From positions 62,001-126,000 of the forward strand of contig NZ_JTAM01000019.1 in NCBI RefSeq assembly GCF_000812565.1: 64,000 bases of DNA, read 5' to 3'. The translations under genes were made by a program, and so were the position numbers. This stretch comes from Flammeovirga sp. OC4. Lineage in GTDB: Bacteria > Bacteroidota > Bacteroidia > Cytophagales > Flammeovirgaceae. The notes beneath the pieces were generated by a model. That model did no database searches. It was not told the origin of the DNA and was given only the letters and a program-made list of their open reading frames with translations. This document shows, one piece after another, positions 55,144 to 64,000 of the stretch (position 1 is the stretch's first letter; each line of letters begins with the position of its first letter).

Positions 55144-55723
55144 TATTGGAATTTTCGCTTTGTTGCTCCATCATTTTACGAAGGTTGATGAGCGCATAAC
55201 GCATTCTACCTAACGCAGTATTAATACTTACATCTGTAGAATCAGCAATTTCTTGAAAACTCATTTCCATATAATGACGCATTACAAGAACTTCTCTCTG
55301 CGTATCAGGTAAACGATCTACAAGATTTCTAACGTTAGTTTGTGTTTCTAATACGATTCTTTGATCCTCGATAGAATTTTCAGAAAAATCTAAAGTATCA
55401 AAAACACTGCTTCCATCTTCCATGATGATGGTAGGATAACGCTTCTGCTTACGGAAATAATCGATTGCCATATTATGAGCAATACGAGATATCCATGGCA
55501 TAAACTTACCTTCCTCATTATATTTTCCAGCTCGAATCATTTTTATTGCCTTAATGAATGTATCTTGCAATAAGTCTTCAGCTACGTACTCATCTTTTAC
55601 GATCAATAAGATGCTAGTAAAGAGCTTATTCTTATACTTATTCAATAATTGTTCAAAGGCAGCTTCACTACCATTAAGGTATTGAGCAATTAATTCTTGG
55701 TCTGAGAGCGTATAATGTTTCAT
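55103..55723 (-). CDS. ECF RNA polymerase sigma factor (RpoE-like)
   Basis: The 206-residue protein has region 2 (EYVAEDLLQDTFIKAIKMI with PWISRIAHNMAIDYFRKQKR) and region 4 (MEMSFQEIADSTDVSINTAL with GRMRYALINLRKMM). It is the first gene of a two-gene operon. Because no membrane anti-sigma gene follows, its control differs from that of the first ECF locus. Confidence 0.92.
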   Translation of the reverse strand: MKHYTLSDQELIAQYLNGSEAAFEQLLNKYKNKLFTSILLIVKDEYVAEDLLQDTFIKAIKMIRAGKYNEEGKFMPWISRIAHNMAIDYFRKQKRYPTIIMEDGSSVFDTLDFSENSIEDQRIVLETQTNVRNLVDRLPDTQREVLVMRHYMEMSFQEIADSTDVSINTALGRMRYALINLRKMMEQQSENSNNAIRQKTSKQRVF

Positions 55724-56053
55724 CCTTCGTGCTTTTAAAACGTTAACTCAAAGTACTTTATTGTAGATTGTGGGATAAATATTAAAAAATGTCTAATTAA
55801 CACCATCGTTGAATCAGTAGTACTTTATTTAAAAATTCCGTATTGTAAATGTTTGAAAATATTGAGAATATTCAAATTTCTTTGTCTAAGGATAAGATGC
55901 GTTTATCGAAAAGATGAGATCATTCGTCTAAACAGGCCCTTTTTAGCAGTTGAAAACCTCTTAAAAAACAGGTTTTTAGCATTTGAATTTAAAAAATAAG
56001 CAAAAGTGATTATGCATTCACTTAAATTTATATATTAGAATAGTACAATTATT
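55724..56053. other. Divergent intergenic region between the ECF sigma and tadA genes
   Basis: The 330-bp gap is AT-rich. It must hold promoters for both directions. I see no coding frame, no terminator and no clear TAnnTTTG element near either start. Confidence 0.35.
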
Positions 56054-56518
56054 ATGGATGAATCTTCTCAGGATATCAAATTTATGAAACTCGCTTTAAA
56101 AGAAGCGGAAAATGCTTTTGAAGAAGGAGAGATACCTGTAGGGGCATTGGTGGTAGCCAATGGAAAAATTATTGGTAAGGGATATAATCAAACAGAAAAA
56201 CTGAATGACCCTACTGCCCATGCCGAGATGTTAGCAATAACGGCTGCAACGAATCATTTAGGTTCAAGGCATTTGAGTGATTGTACTTTATATGTAACTT
56301 TAGAACCTTGTGCCATGTGTGCAGGAGCAATATTTTGGGCACAGATCGGTAGAATAGTTTATGGAGCAAGTGATGAAAAAAGAGGGTTTACGACTTATTC
56401 TGAAAAGTTAGCACATCCCAGAGCAAAATATACGACGGGTATTCTAGAAGAAGAGTGCCATGAGATTTTAATGAGATTCTTCAAACAACTAAGAGATAAA
56501 AGAAAGAAAAATGGATAA
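56054..56518 (+). CDS. tadA: tRNA-specific adenosine deaminase TadA
   Basis: TadA converts adenosine 34 to inosine in tRNA-Arg(ACG). The 154-residue length is normal. The zinc site is complete: His56-Ala-Glu58 and Pro85-Cys86-x-x-Cys89, within GALVVANGKIIGKG and LEPCAMCAGAI. The ARAKY and RFF residues near the C-terminus fit tRNA binding. Its end overlaps the start of the next TPR gene by 8 bases. Confidence 0.94.
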   Translation: MDESSQDIKFMKLALKEAENAFEEGEIPVGALVVANGKIIGKGYNQTEKLNDPTAHAEMLAITAATNHLGSRHLSDCTLYVTLEPCAMCAGAIFWAQIGRIVYGASDEKRGFTTYSEKLAHPRAKYTTGILEEECHEILMRFFKQLRDKRKKNG

Positions 56519-56999
56519 GGATTTAATACTTAAAGTAGAGAAGTTACTTCAAGAGGAGGATTTTCTTACTATTCCTGATTTATTAGCACCTCATATCAAT
56601 GCAGATTTGAAGGCAAAAGAGCTATTAGGTTTATGTTATTTAGGACAATGGAATAATGAAGAGGCTGAAGCTCTTTTCGAAGAACTGAAAGAACAAGTAT
56701 CGGACAATGCCGATTATCATTATTATTACGGCGCTAGCTTAGGACAACAAGCAAGAGGAGCAAATATGCTAAAGTTGATGTCTATAGCTCCGAAATCTAA
56801 AGCTGCTTTTGAGAAGGCTTTAGAGCTTGATCCTAAACATGTCCCTGCTCACTGGGGACTATTACGTTATTATGGTAATGCTCCAGCCATGTTTGGAGGA
56901 TATCCAAAAGGTAAAGAACTGGCTGATTCTTTAGCAACGTTCAATGGGAAAGAAGCAAAAGATGCTTATAATTTCTTAAAGGATAAATTTGGTCAATAA
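56511..56999 (+). CDS. TPR protein, tadA-linked
   Basis: The 162-residue protein is made of TPR-like helix pairs (LLGLCYLGQWNNEEAEALFEEL; SKAAFEKALELDPKHVPAHWGLLRYYG). It has no signal peptide. It overlaps tadA by 8 bases and so is made with it, although a functional link is not evident. A strong terminator follows. Confidence 0.75.
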   Translation: MDKDLILKVEKLLQEEDFLTIPDLLAPHINADLKAKELLGLCYLGQWNNEEAEALFEELKEQVSDNADYHYYYGASLGQQARGANMLKLMSIAPKSKAAFEKALELDPKHVPAHWGLLRYYGNAPAMFGGYPKGKELADSLATFNGKEAKDAYNFLKDKFGQ

Positions 57000-57108
57000 T
57001 GAAATTTTCTTCTGTATTTTGATTAAAATGAAAAACTATACCTTATTATGTGCTTGAATTAAGAAATATTTCAAATTGTAATACAGAAAGATATAAATTG
57101 TTAAACAG

Positions 57109-57146
57109 ATAGTTGAGGTCGCTCAAAACCTCAACTATTTTTTTTG
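57109..57146 (+). terminator. Terminator after the TPR gene
   Basis: A perfect 11-bp stem (57109-57119 with 57128-57138) with an 8-base loop is followed by eight T, 110 bases past the TPR stop. No gene lies between. Confidence 0.85.
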
Positions 57147-57237
57147 TCACATCGTTAATATATTTAAACATTTGAAAAGCAAGGTTAATTATTCTCTTTT
57201 CTTATTAATTTAGATGACACGAAATGAATGATGACGC

Positions 57238-57876
57238 ATGGAATTAATACACGAAGCTGCTAAACTGGTTAATCTACCTTATACATTTCTATTGATATTA
57301 TGTCTACTGTACTGGATAAATGTTATGATAGGTGTTTTATCGCCAGATACTATCGATTTTGATTTAGATGGAGACGTTGATGTCGATGCAGACATTGACT
57401 CAGATATCAGTGATTTAGATTCTGATATTGGAGTTTTTGGGCATGTGGCAGGTTTCTTATACTTAGGTAAAGTGCCTTTCATGTTAGTCTTATCCTTCTT
57501 GTCTTTATTGATGTGGGTTTTATCAGTACTTGGAAACTACTATTTAGGTAATGATTCAGTGGGAATGGCATTAGCAATAGCCTTACCGATTATAGCCGTT
57601 TCCGTATTTCTTACTCGTTTTTTCGTTTATCCTTTCTCAATTGTATTCAAGAAAATGAATGAAGAAGTAGACCGAGAAGTGGTAGGAAAAGTAGCGAAGA
57701 TATTAATTCCTGCTTCAGGAGAAAAGAAGGGACAAGCTTCTGTATTAATAGGAAATGCTGAACAAAAAGTTTATATCAAAACGTTAGAAAAACATACTAT
57801 TCTAACTAAAGGCGATGAAGCAATTGTTGTAGATTTTGATGAGCATCAAAACTGCTATGTAGTTGAGCCTGTATAA
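57238..57876 (+). CDS. YqiJ/NfeD-like membrane protein with Asp-rich loop
   Basis: The 212-residue protein has about three membrane helices (15-33, 72-93 and 107-128) and a C-terminal OB-fold-like NfeD part (VGKVAKILIPASGEKKGQAS to EAIVVDFD). The loop between helices 1 and 2 (39-61) is a remarkable run of Asp-x-Asp pairs (DFDLDGDVDVDADIDSD), possibly binding Ca2+. In other bacteria the YqiJ/NfeD partner is encoded next to a flotillin and works with it in membrane microdomains; the next gene is such a flotillin. Confidence 0.85.
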   Translation: MELIHEAAKLVNLPYTFLLILCLLYWINVMIGVLSPDTIDFDLDGDVDVDADIDSDISDLDSDIGVFGHVAGFLYLGKVPFMLVLSFLSLLMWVLSVLGNYYLGNDSVGMALAIALPIIAVSVFLTRFFVYPFSIVFKKMNEEVDREVVGKVAKILIPASGEKKGQASVLIGNAEQKVYIKTLEKHTILTKGDEAIVVDFDEHQNCYVVEPV

Positions 57877-58019
57877 AGCAACTAGAGCTTAAGCATCTAT
57901 TGTATTTTAATGAATGAACTGTTACTGTTGAAAGAGTAGAGTGAACAAACCAATTAACTCTCTAACTATTCACTGTAAGTATATATAATAATTTATCATT
58001 TAATTTTAACGAATCTATC

Positions 58020-60155
58020 ATGTTAGAATCACAAGCCGTAATAGCATTTGCATCGTTTCTTGGTGTATTTGTATTGGGTATCATTGGGTATTTTGTAAGC
58101 TTTTATAAAAAAGTACCTCAAGGTAAAGCACTAGTAAGAACTGGTGTAAGAGGACTAAAAGTAATTACAGAAGGTGGACCTGTTATACCTGTACTTCATA
58201 GAGCGGAGATGATGGATATCTCTTTAAAGAGTATTGAAATCAGTAGGGAAGGCAAGCAAGGATTAATCTGTCGTGACAATCTTAGAGCAGATATTAGAGT
58301 AGTATTTTTTATTAGAGTAAACAACAACACTAACGATATTGGTACGGTAGCACAAACTGTAGGATGTGAGAGAGCATCCGATACTGAACTCCTTACCTCA
58401 TTATTTGAAGCAAAATTTTCTGAAGCCCTAAAAACTATTGGTAAACGATTTGATTTTATTGAACTGTACAATTCTAGAGAAAAAGTAAAACAAGAAGTAA
58501 TTGACATTATCGGAACAGATCTAAATGGATATGTACTGGATGATTGTGCTATTGATTATTTGGAGCAAACAAATGTGGAACACATGGATCCTGATAATAT
58601 CTTGGATGCTGAAGGTATTAAAAAGATTATTGACTTGACTGCGAAACAAAAAATTCAGGCCAACTTGATTAAAAATGAAGAAGAGAAAAAGATCAAGAAG
58701 CAAGATGTTGAAAAAGAAGAAGCTGTATTGGTTTTAGAAAAGCAAAGAGTAGAAGCAGAGGAGCGTCAAAAGAGAGAAATTGATACAATCAAAGCCAAAG
58801 AAGAAGCTACAACTGAGACAATTGTTCAAGAAGAACGCTTGAAAGCAGAGAAAATGAGATTGCAAGTAGACGAAGAACTTGAAATCCAGGAAAAGAACAA
58901 AGAACGAGAAATCTTAGTGGCTCAAAAGAACATTGAGAAAACAGAGGCATTAGAAAACGAGCGAATTGAGAAAGAAAGACAATTAGCGGAAACAGATAAG
59001 CAGAAAGTTGTAGAATTGGCTCAAATTGCCAAAGACAAAACTTTAGAAGAGCAGAAACGTGACATCCAAGATGTAATCAAAGAAAGAGTAGCGGTTGAAA
59101 AATCTGTAGTTGAGGAGCAAGAGAGAATTAAGGATACGGAAGCATTTGCAGAAGCACAACGTCAGAAAAAAGTAGCGATTACGTTGGCGGAGCAAAAAGC
59201 AGAAGAAAACTTAATGATGGAATTAAAGGCGGCTGAAGCTCAGAAAGAGGCAGCGAAATTACATGCTGAACAACAAAAAATTGAAGCGGCAGCTGATTTC
59301 GAAACTTCAAACCAAAAAGCGGCAGCTATTAAGACATTAGCGGATGCGAAAGTAAAAGAAAAAGCGACAGAAGGTTTTGCGGAAGCACAAGTGAATGAAG
59401 CAAGAGCAATTGCCAGAGAGAAAGAAGCAGAAGCAGAGGCGGCATTCATCGAGAGTACTTCAGAAGCACAAGCAAAAGCGAATGTGAAATTAGGTGAAGC
59501 AGAGGCAGAAATCTTAAGAAAGAAAATGATTGCTGAGGCAGAGGGTATGGAAAAGAAGTCGAAAGCAATCGAATTGGAAGGTTTAGCGGAAGCGAAGGTA
59601 TTACAAGAAAAGTCATTGGTAGAAGCACAACGTATCGAAGCAGAAGCGAAAGCAACTGCTCATATGGATGAGGCAATCAAAGACTTGGAGAGATTTAAAT
59701 TACAATTGAATCAAGAGAAAGAATTAGCCTTAGCGAAATTCCAAATGCAACAAGAATTGACGAAAGCACAAGCGCAGGTGATGGCGGAAGCGGTGAAAAG
59801 CAGTGATATCAAAATCATCGGTGGTGAAAGTCAAGTGTATGATAAAATCATCAAGTCAATCAGCATGGGTGAAACCGTGGAGTCGTTCTTTGAAACTAGT
59901 AGCGTAGCCACTGAAGTCAAAGACAACTTATTGGACTCTTCTGATGGAAATAACATTATTGGTAAGATCAGAGGTTATATTGATCAATTTGGTGTAACAA
60001 CTGAAGATATCAAAAACCTTAGTGTTGCAGGCTTATTGAATAAGATGAAAAACATGACAAGCGATGATCTTCAGAAAACATGGATTGATAGTGCATTAGC
60101 AACAGCTGAGAAAACAGGTATTGCTGGAGCTGCAGCATCTACATTTATCAAATAA
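58020..60155 (+). CDS. YqiK-like flotillin (SPFH domain protein)
   Basis: The 711-residue protein has an N-terminal membrane helix (about 7-28), an SPFH/Band 7 domain (about 35-200, with GGPVIPVLHRAEMMDISLKS) and a very long Ala/Glu/Lys coiled coil up to about 575. The coiled coil contains the alternating AEA and EEQ segments of flotillins. It ends in a variable C-terminus. Flotillins build membrane microdomains; bacterial YqiK is linked to membrane stress. It shares its neighbourhood with the YqiJ/NfeD-like gene and a huge ATPase-like gene. Confidence 0.92.
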   Translation: MLESQAVIAFASFLGVFVLGIIGYFVSFYKKVPQGKALVRTGVRGLKVITEGGPVIPVLHRAEMMDISLKSIEISREGKQGLICRDNLRADIRVVFFIRVNNNTNDIGTVAQTVGCERASDTELLTSLFEAKFSEALKTIGKRFDFIELYNSREKVKQEVIDIIGTDLNGYVLDDCAIDYLEQTNVEHMDPDNILDAEGIKKIIDLTAKQKIQANLIKNEEEKKIKKQDVEKEEAVLVLEKQRVEAEERQKREIDTIKAKEEATTETIVQEERLKAEKMRLQVDEELEIQEKNKEREILVAQKNIEKTEALENERIEKERQLAETDKQKVVELAQIAKDKTLEEQKRDIQDVIKERVAVEKSVVEEQERIKDTEAFAEAQRQKKVAITLAEQKAEENLMMELKAAEAQKEAAKLHAEQQKIEAAADFETSNQKAAAIKTLADAKVKEKATEGFAEAQVNEARAIAREKEAEAEAAFIESTSEAQAKANVKLGEAEAEILRKKMIAEAEGMEKKSKAIELEGLAEAKVLQEKSLVEAQRIEAEAKATAHMDEAIKDLERFKLQLNQEKELALAKFQMQQELTKAQAQVMAEAVKSSDIKIIGGESQVYDKIIKSISMGETVESFFETSSVATEVKDNLLDSSDGNNIIGKIRGYIDQFGVTTEDIKNLSVAGLLNKMKNMTSDDLQKTWIDSALATAEKTGIAGAAASTFIK

Positions 60156-60171
60156 TATTGTCGGAGAAATT

Positions 60172-60198
60172 AAGGTTGAAGTTTCATACTTCAGCCTT
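60172..60198 (+). terminator. Possible terminator of the flotillin gene
   Basis: An 11-bp stem with one G-T pair (60172-60182 with 60188-60198) lies 16 bases past the stop. No T run follows, so it may pass some transcription on to the next gene. Confidence 0.5.
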
Positions 60199-60284
60199 AC
60201 CCTCTAATTTATAAGTCATGTCAGTATTTATTTAATCATTAGACTTCTTTATTTGAAAGTAGAAAGCACAATAATGGCATTGAA

Positions 60285-60465
60285 GAGAAAAGCGTTAAGA
60301 ATTTTATGGAAAGAACCGTTAAAAATGATTTTCTGTTTGAGCGAAAGCGAGTTTAAAATCATTTAGGTGAATAAAATAAAATTTAGCTTTTGACTTCACA
60401 GCCTAGCTTTTTTTGCTTCTTTTTTCAGCAATGGAAAAAATGAAGAGGAAGTTTTTTGAAAGTAG
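60285..60465. repeat. Putative dispersed structured repeat
   Basis: This gap holds two imperfect hairpins. The first has AAATGATTTT paired with AAAATCATTT around GAGCGAAAGCGAG. The second has CTTCTTTTTT paired with AAAAAATGAAG around AGCAATGG, preceded by CAGCCTAGCTTTTTTTGCTT. From memory of Bacteroidota genomes, such blocks recur between genes, and are often mis-annotated as short proteins. I cannot search for copies here. Confidence 0.35.
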
Positions 60466-60525
60466 AGGTTAATAAATAACCTACTTTGCTTTGATTGAAA
60501 GAATACTGCTTAATAAAACAAACTT

Positions 60526-63500
60526 ATGTTAGAAAACGGAACTTATGAGCTTCTCCAACAACGATTACAAAACAGTGGTAAGGAACTTCACAAGTCTTTA
60601 GATCAACTTAATTCATTACGGAAAGAAATCTTCGGTTCCATAGAAATTGGACTGATTGCTTCTGAGCGATTAATGACAGAAAACAACTGTATTGCCAGAG
60701 ACATGATACCAATAGGCGAAACGTTTCTTTTCGGTTATAATGTACAGTTGGGATTAAGACAGGAAATGGCATTGTCAGATGTATTTGGAATATATACTTA
60801 TAACAATGATTCCCATACTTTCAAAAATGAATCCTTATCCTTAATAGAAGATAAGCAGTTTATAAAAGACTTTAATGAACTGTATCAATACCAAAAAGAT
60901 ACGAAGTTCACACAGTTTTTTAAAGCTGGAAAAAACTTGTACATGCTCTTCCAATTGAGCGATAGAGTTGGAGACATCAAAGCCTTCAAATGGGAAATCT
61001 CAGGAAGTGCGTTGAAGTATGTTGATGCAAGAAGTGATCATGAAGTGGTTTTTCCTCCTCAGCATGATTTCGAATGGAAGAGAACGACAAGAGATGATTT
61101 TAGAGAAGGTGAACACCCTCACGTTTCTATCCTTGATAGAGTATTTGTAGAAACTGTAGGAGGTGATCTTACGATTAAAATTGAAGATAATACACTAGAT
61201 GGCGAAGGAATTTTAGCAGAAGAAGTTGAGGAGAAAGAACAACGATTGGAGGATGGAGAAATTCATTATGCTGATCTTGGAAACCTTATTCTTCTAAAAG
61301 TACTTCCTTACAGAGAAAAGGAGTGGAGGTATTTTGTTTATAATGATAAATTAAAAACAGCCATCAGAGTCAATGCGATTTCTAATGCCTGTATTTTATT
61401 ACCGGAAGAGCAAGGTATCGTATTCTCCAACGGATATTACCTTCAAAATGGAGAATACAAACTATTCGAACAAGAAGAACACGATTGGATCTTCAAAAAG
61501 AAAATTGTAGCTCCAAATGGTGAAGATTATCTATTTGTATTCTATCAAAGAGACACCGGAGAGTATATTTTACTTTCTTATAATGTCATTGAACAATCCG
61601 TTCAGCCACCTTTAAAATGTAATGGTTACTCTGTTTTCCCGAATGGAGAACTAGTGTATTTCAAGGCAGATGAAGAACCAAGGAAAGTACATAATCTTCA
61701 GATTTTACAGTCTCCTTTTGTTGATGCAGATTTAGTAGAACCAACTTCTGAAAATGATCACTACCTCGTCAACTTAGGAAACAAGGAAGTTGTAAAAGCG
61801 ATGGCACAATTGAATGGAATCAATGTGTTGTGCCAGAAGTCCGACAACTATATGGGACTTTACTCAGATATTTTGCAAGAAACATCTGTAGTAACCGATA
61901 TGTATCCATGGTTAGGACGTGAAGATGTTGGTAATCTTCTAGTACCAGTTGAGGAAATTAAAGAAACCGCGACTGCAGCGATTGAAGAATACGAAAAAGT
62001 AAGTCGTCAACGTAAAAATGCGGAAGAGCAACAAAAAGCTTTTGATGAGGAATGTCTAAAGATTACACGTCAAATTGATCGTGGAATTTATAAGGACATA
62101 CGAGATTACGTTCAAGGTTTAGCTTCGCTCAGAGCATTAAGAGGGAAAGCAGTTACGCTTAAAGAAGTTCGATATATTCAGATTCCTCCAATCGAAGAAA
62201 AAGAGGAAAAGCTGAAGGAACATTCTTTAAAACTAGGCGAAAGATGTATTCAGTTCCTTTTAGGAGATGATGCATTGACTGCTTTTACAACAAAGATTGA
62301 TGAACTTCGAAATCAGTTGCCCAAATGGGAGAAAACAATTGATGTAGAAGAAGCGATTGAAGAACTGACGGACTTAGGGAAAGAATTAGAGTTATTGATT
62401 GAAACGGTCTCTAACCTTAAAATTAAGGATGCCACTCAAACGGCAGAGATCATCAATAATATCTCTCAGTTATTCTCATCTCTCAATAATGTTCAAGCAC
62501 AGGCTAGGGAAAAGAAAAATCAGTTAGGGAAGCAAGAAGCAGAAGCAGAGTTTACGGCACAGTACCGTTTATTAGAACAATCTGTTTCCAGTTTTCTTGA
62601 TATATCAACTTCTCCTGAGGAATGCGATGAATACCTCAGTAAGCTATCTGCTCAGATAGAAGAATTGGAAGGGAAGTTCGCAGACTTTGATGATTTTGCA
62701 GAACAGCTAGAGAAGAAAAGAGAAGAAGTTGCAACCGTCTTCGAAACCAAGAAAATTCAATTAGAAGAAGTTCGAAATAAGAGAGTATTACGATTACGTA
62801 ATTCAGCAGATCGAATGATCCAATCTATTTTAGCGAAAGCGAAAAAGATGGAAAAAGAGGATCAATTGATTGCTTATTTCTCGACGGACCTTTTAATCGA
62901 AAAATTAAGAGAGACAGCACAAAGTCTGATTGATTTTGGAGAAACCTCAAAAGGAGAAGAGGTTCTTGGGTCTTTGAAGAAAGCCCAGAAAGAAGCCATT
63001 CGCCAATTGAGAGACCGTAATGAATTAAATGTTGACGGTCCAGGTTTTATCCGTTTTGGAAAGCACTCTTTTGCAGTAGCTCAACAAGAGTTAGGAGCAA
63101 CGATTATTGAGCGAAAAGGCAACTTATTCTATCACTTGACAGGAACAGATTTCTTTGAGCAGGTACAAGACGAAAGTCTTTTAAGCACAAGAGAAGTATG
63201 GACCATGTCATTGCCTTCTGAATCTTCAGAAGTTTATAGAGGTGAATATTTAGCTTATCAATTTTTAGCCAATAAAAATGCGACAACAATAGTCGATCAA
63301 GAGGAGGAAGCTTTATTGAAGGAGATCCAGCAATACATGGGTACTTCATTAAATGATGGTTACTTGAAAGGTGTACATGATTTAGATGCTTTGAAAGTGA
63401 TCAAAGTGTATGCTTCCATGAATACCTCTTTGAAGACTTTATGTTATGATTCAGTAACTAGAGCATTGGCACAAATTGTTTGGTTAAAGGAAATTCCAAA

Positions 63501-64000
63501 GAAGGAAAAAGAAATCATTCAGGAATGGGCCAATGGATTCTCACTTTTCTCATCAATATTTGAAGAAAAAGCTGATCCATCTTCTATTCTAAAATACATT
63601 ACACCACACGTGGAAGTTGTATTGAAGAAACTGAATTTGGAATTAGAAACAGCGATAGAGGAAATTGGTTACTGTTTGATGGACTTACTCACTTACGGTT
63701 ATTTTGAAATCAGTGAGAAGGCAAACTTCTTAGCAGAGGAATTTAAACGATTACTTTTAGCTCAAAATGTAAAAGAATCATTTGATCAGCATATCAGTAA
63801 ACTTTCTGGGCAATGGGAGAAACTCTTGACGTTTATGGAAATTGGATGGTCGACTTTGTTCAAATCCAATTCATTTACAGAAAGCGAAGCAGATTATTCT
63901 CCTTATACTTTAGAAGCAAGTTTATTATTACTTGAAACGTTCAAGGCAGATCGAGCACTTTCAAAAGTAGAATACGAACAAGAACTAGAAGGTTTATTAG
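60526..64000 (+). CDS. Very large coiled-coil protein, probably DUF3686-type AAA ATPase (cut by window end)
   Basis: From the ATG at 60526 the frame stays open to the last base, giving at least 1158 codons. The N-terminal 450 residues look beta-rich and repeat-like (GETFLFGYNVQLGLRQEMALS, LILLKVLPYREKEWRYFVYN). A long coiled coil follows (about 480-860). Such proteins next to flotillin genes are annotated as DUF3686 'DNA repair ATPases' with an AAA+ domain at the C-terminus. No Walker motif lies in the visible part, so the ATPase call rests on context and the N-terminal layout. Confidence 0.6.
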   Translation, partial: MLENGTYELLQQRLQNSGKELHKSLDQLNSLRKEIFGSIEIGLIASERLMTENNCIARDMIPIGETFLFGYNVQLGLRQEMALSDVFGIYTYNNDSHTFKNESLSLIEDKQFIKDFNELYQYQKDTKFTQFFKAGKNLYMLFQLSDRVGDIKAFKWEISGSALKYVDARSDHEVVFPPQHDFEWKRTTRDDFREGEHPHVSILDRVFVETVGGDLTIKIEDNTLDGEGILAEEVEEKEQRLEDGEIHYADLGNLILLKVLPYREKEWRYFVYNDKLKTAIRVNAISNACILLPEEQGIVFSNGYYLQNGEYKLFEQEEHDWIFKKKIVAPNGEDYLFVFYQRDTGEYILLSYNVIEQSVQPPLKCNGYSVFPNGELVYFKADEEPRKVHNLQILQSPFVDADLVEPTSENDHYLVNLGNKEVVKAMAQLNGINVLCQKSDNYMGLYSDILQETSVVTDMYPWLGREDVGNLLVPVEEIKETATAAIEEYEKVSRQRKNAEEQQKAFDEECLKITRQIDRGIYKDIRDYVQGLASLRALRGKAVTLKEVRYIQIPPIEEKEEKLKEHSLKLGERCIQFLLGDDALTAFTTKIDELRNQLPKWEKTIDVEEAIEELTDLGKELELLIETVSNLKIKDATQTAEIINNISQLFSSLNNVQAQAREKKNQLGKQEAEAEFTAQYRLLEQSVSSFLDISTSPEECDEYLSKLSAQIEELEGKFADFDDFAEQLEKKREEVATVFETKKIQLEEVRNKRVLRLRNSADRMIQSILAKAKKMEKEDQLIAYFSTDLLIEKLRETAQSLIDFGETSKGEEVLGSLKKAQKEAIRQLRDRNELNVDGPGFIRFGKHSFAVAQQELGATIIERKGNLFYHLTGTDFFEQVQDESLLSTREVWTMSLPSESSEVYRGEYLAYQFLANKNATTIVDQEEEALLKEIQQYMGTSLNDGYLKGVHDLDALKVIKVYASMNTSLKTLCYDSVTRALAQIVWLKEIPKKEKEIIQEWANGFSLFSSIFEEKADPSSILKYITPHVEVVLKKLNLELETAIEEIGYCLMDLLTYGYFEISEKANFLAEEFKRLLLAQNVKESFDQHISKLSGQWEKLLTFMEIGWSTLFKSNSFTESEADYSPYTLEASLLLLETFKADRALSKVEYEQELEGLL

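Overview
This AT-rich window comes from a chromosome of a Bacteroidota bacterium, most likely a gliding marine Cytophagales of the Flammeovirga type. The genus is inference. The phylum rests on a GldN-family gliding/type IX secretion protein, YbbR-YajC-CoaE and DUF1573 gene order, a long NusB, many SPII lipoproteins, a DUF4175 protein and promoters of the form TAnnTTTG. I see no insertion sequence, prophage, CRISPR array or rRNA.

Layout. 1-4.6 kb holds the end of an aldehyde dehydrogenase and small accessory genes: Cys-containing lipoproteins (one frameshifted), a YidD-like protein, a LuxR-type regulator and a membrane protein followed by a decayed LuxR gene tail. 4.7-10.7 kb (minus strand) holds a DUF418 membrane protein, secreted and lipoproteins, a second LuxR-type regulator, a probable small RNA with a duplicated promoter block, and two small genes. 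10.7-14 kb has metG and a methyltransferase. 14.3-22.4 kb looks like the replication-origin domain: a 1.65 kb non-coding stretch rich in DnaA-box-like 9-mers between a TPR gene and an Ig-like lipoprotein gene, then mnmG with one parS-like palindrome in its leader and two more about 0.7 kb away. 22.4-29.8 kb is a minus-strand run with ybeY, an RsbW-like ATPase, a DUF4175 coiled-coil protein, an orphan peptide-binding lipoprotein and exonuclease III.

29.9-42 kb is core housekeeping: a ComF-family protein, initiator tRNA-Met, nusB, a YtxH protein, a DUF1573 lipoprotein, yajC, a YbbR-like protein, coaE, purH, a pterin dehydratase, mutL and ettA. 42.1-44.4 kb encodes a DUF349 protein interrupted by 27 tandem copies of a 24-bp unit that makes a Gly/Tyr/Gln/Arg low-complexity tract. 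44.6-52.7 kb is an envelope block: GldN, a 1792-residue alpha-2-macroglobulin lipoprotein with a CVEQ thioester motif, and an overlapping Omp85-family protein. 53-55.7 kb has two ECF sigma factors, each overlapping a likely partner gene. 56-64 kb has tadA, a TPR gene, and a three-gene set of YqiJ/NfeD-like protein, YqiK-like flotillin and a very large protein I take to be the DUF3686-type ATPase that often accompanies flotillins; it runs off the window.

The most interesting points are the oriC/parS domain, the repeat-bearing DUF349 protein, the YqiJ-flotillin-ATPase set, the alpha-2-macroglobulin/Omp85 pair, and the putative small RNA whose promoter block is shared with a secreted-protein gene. 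Most transcription units end in clear hairpin terminators, which allowed operon boundaries to be drawn.
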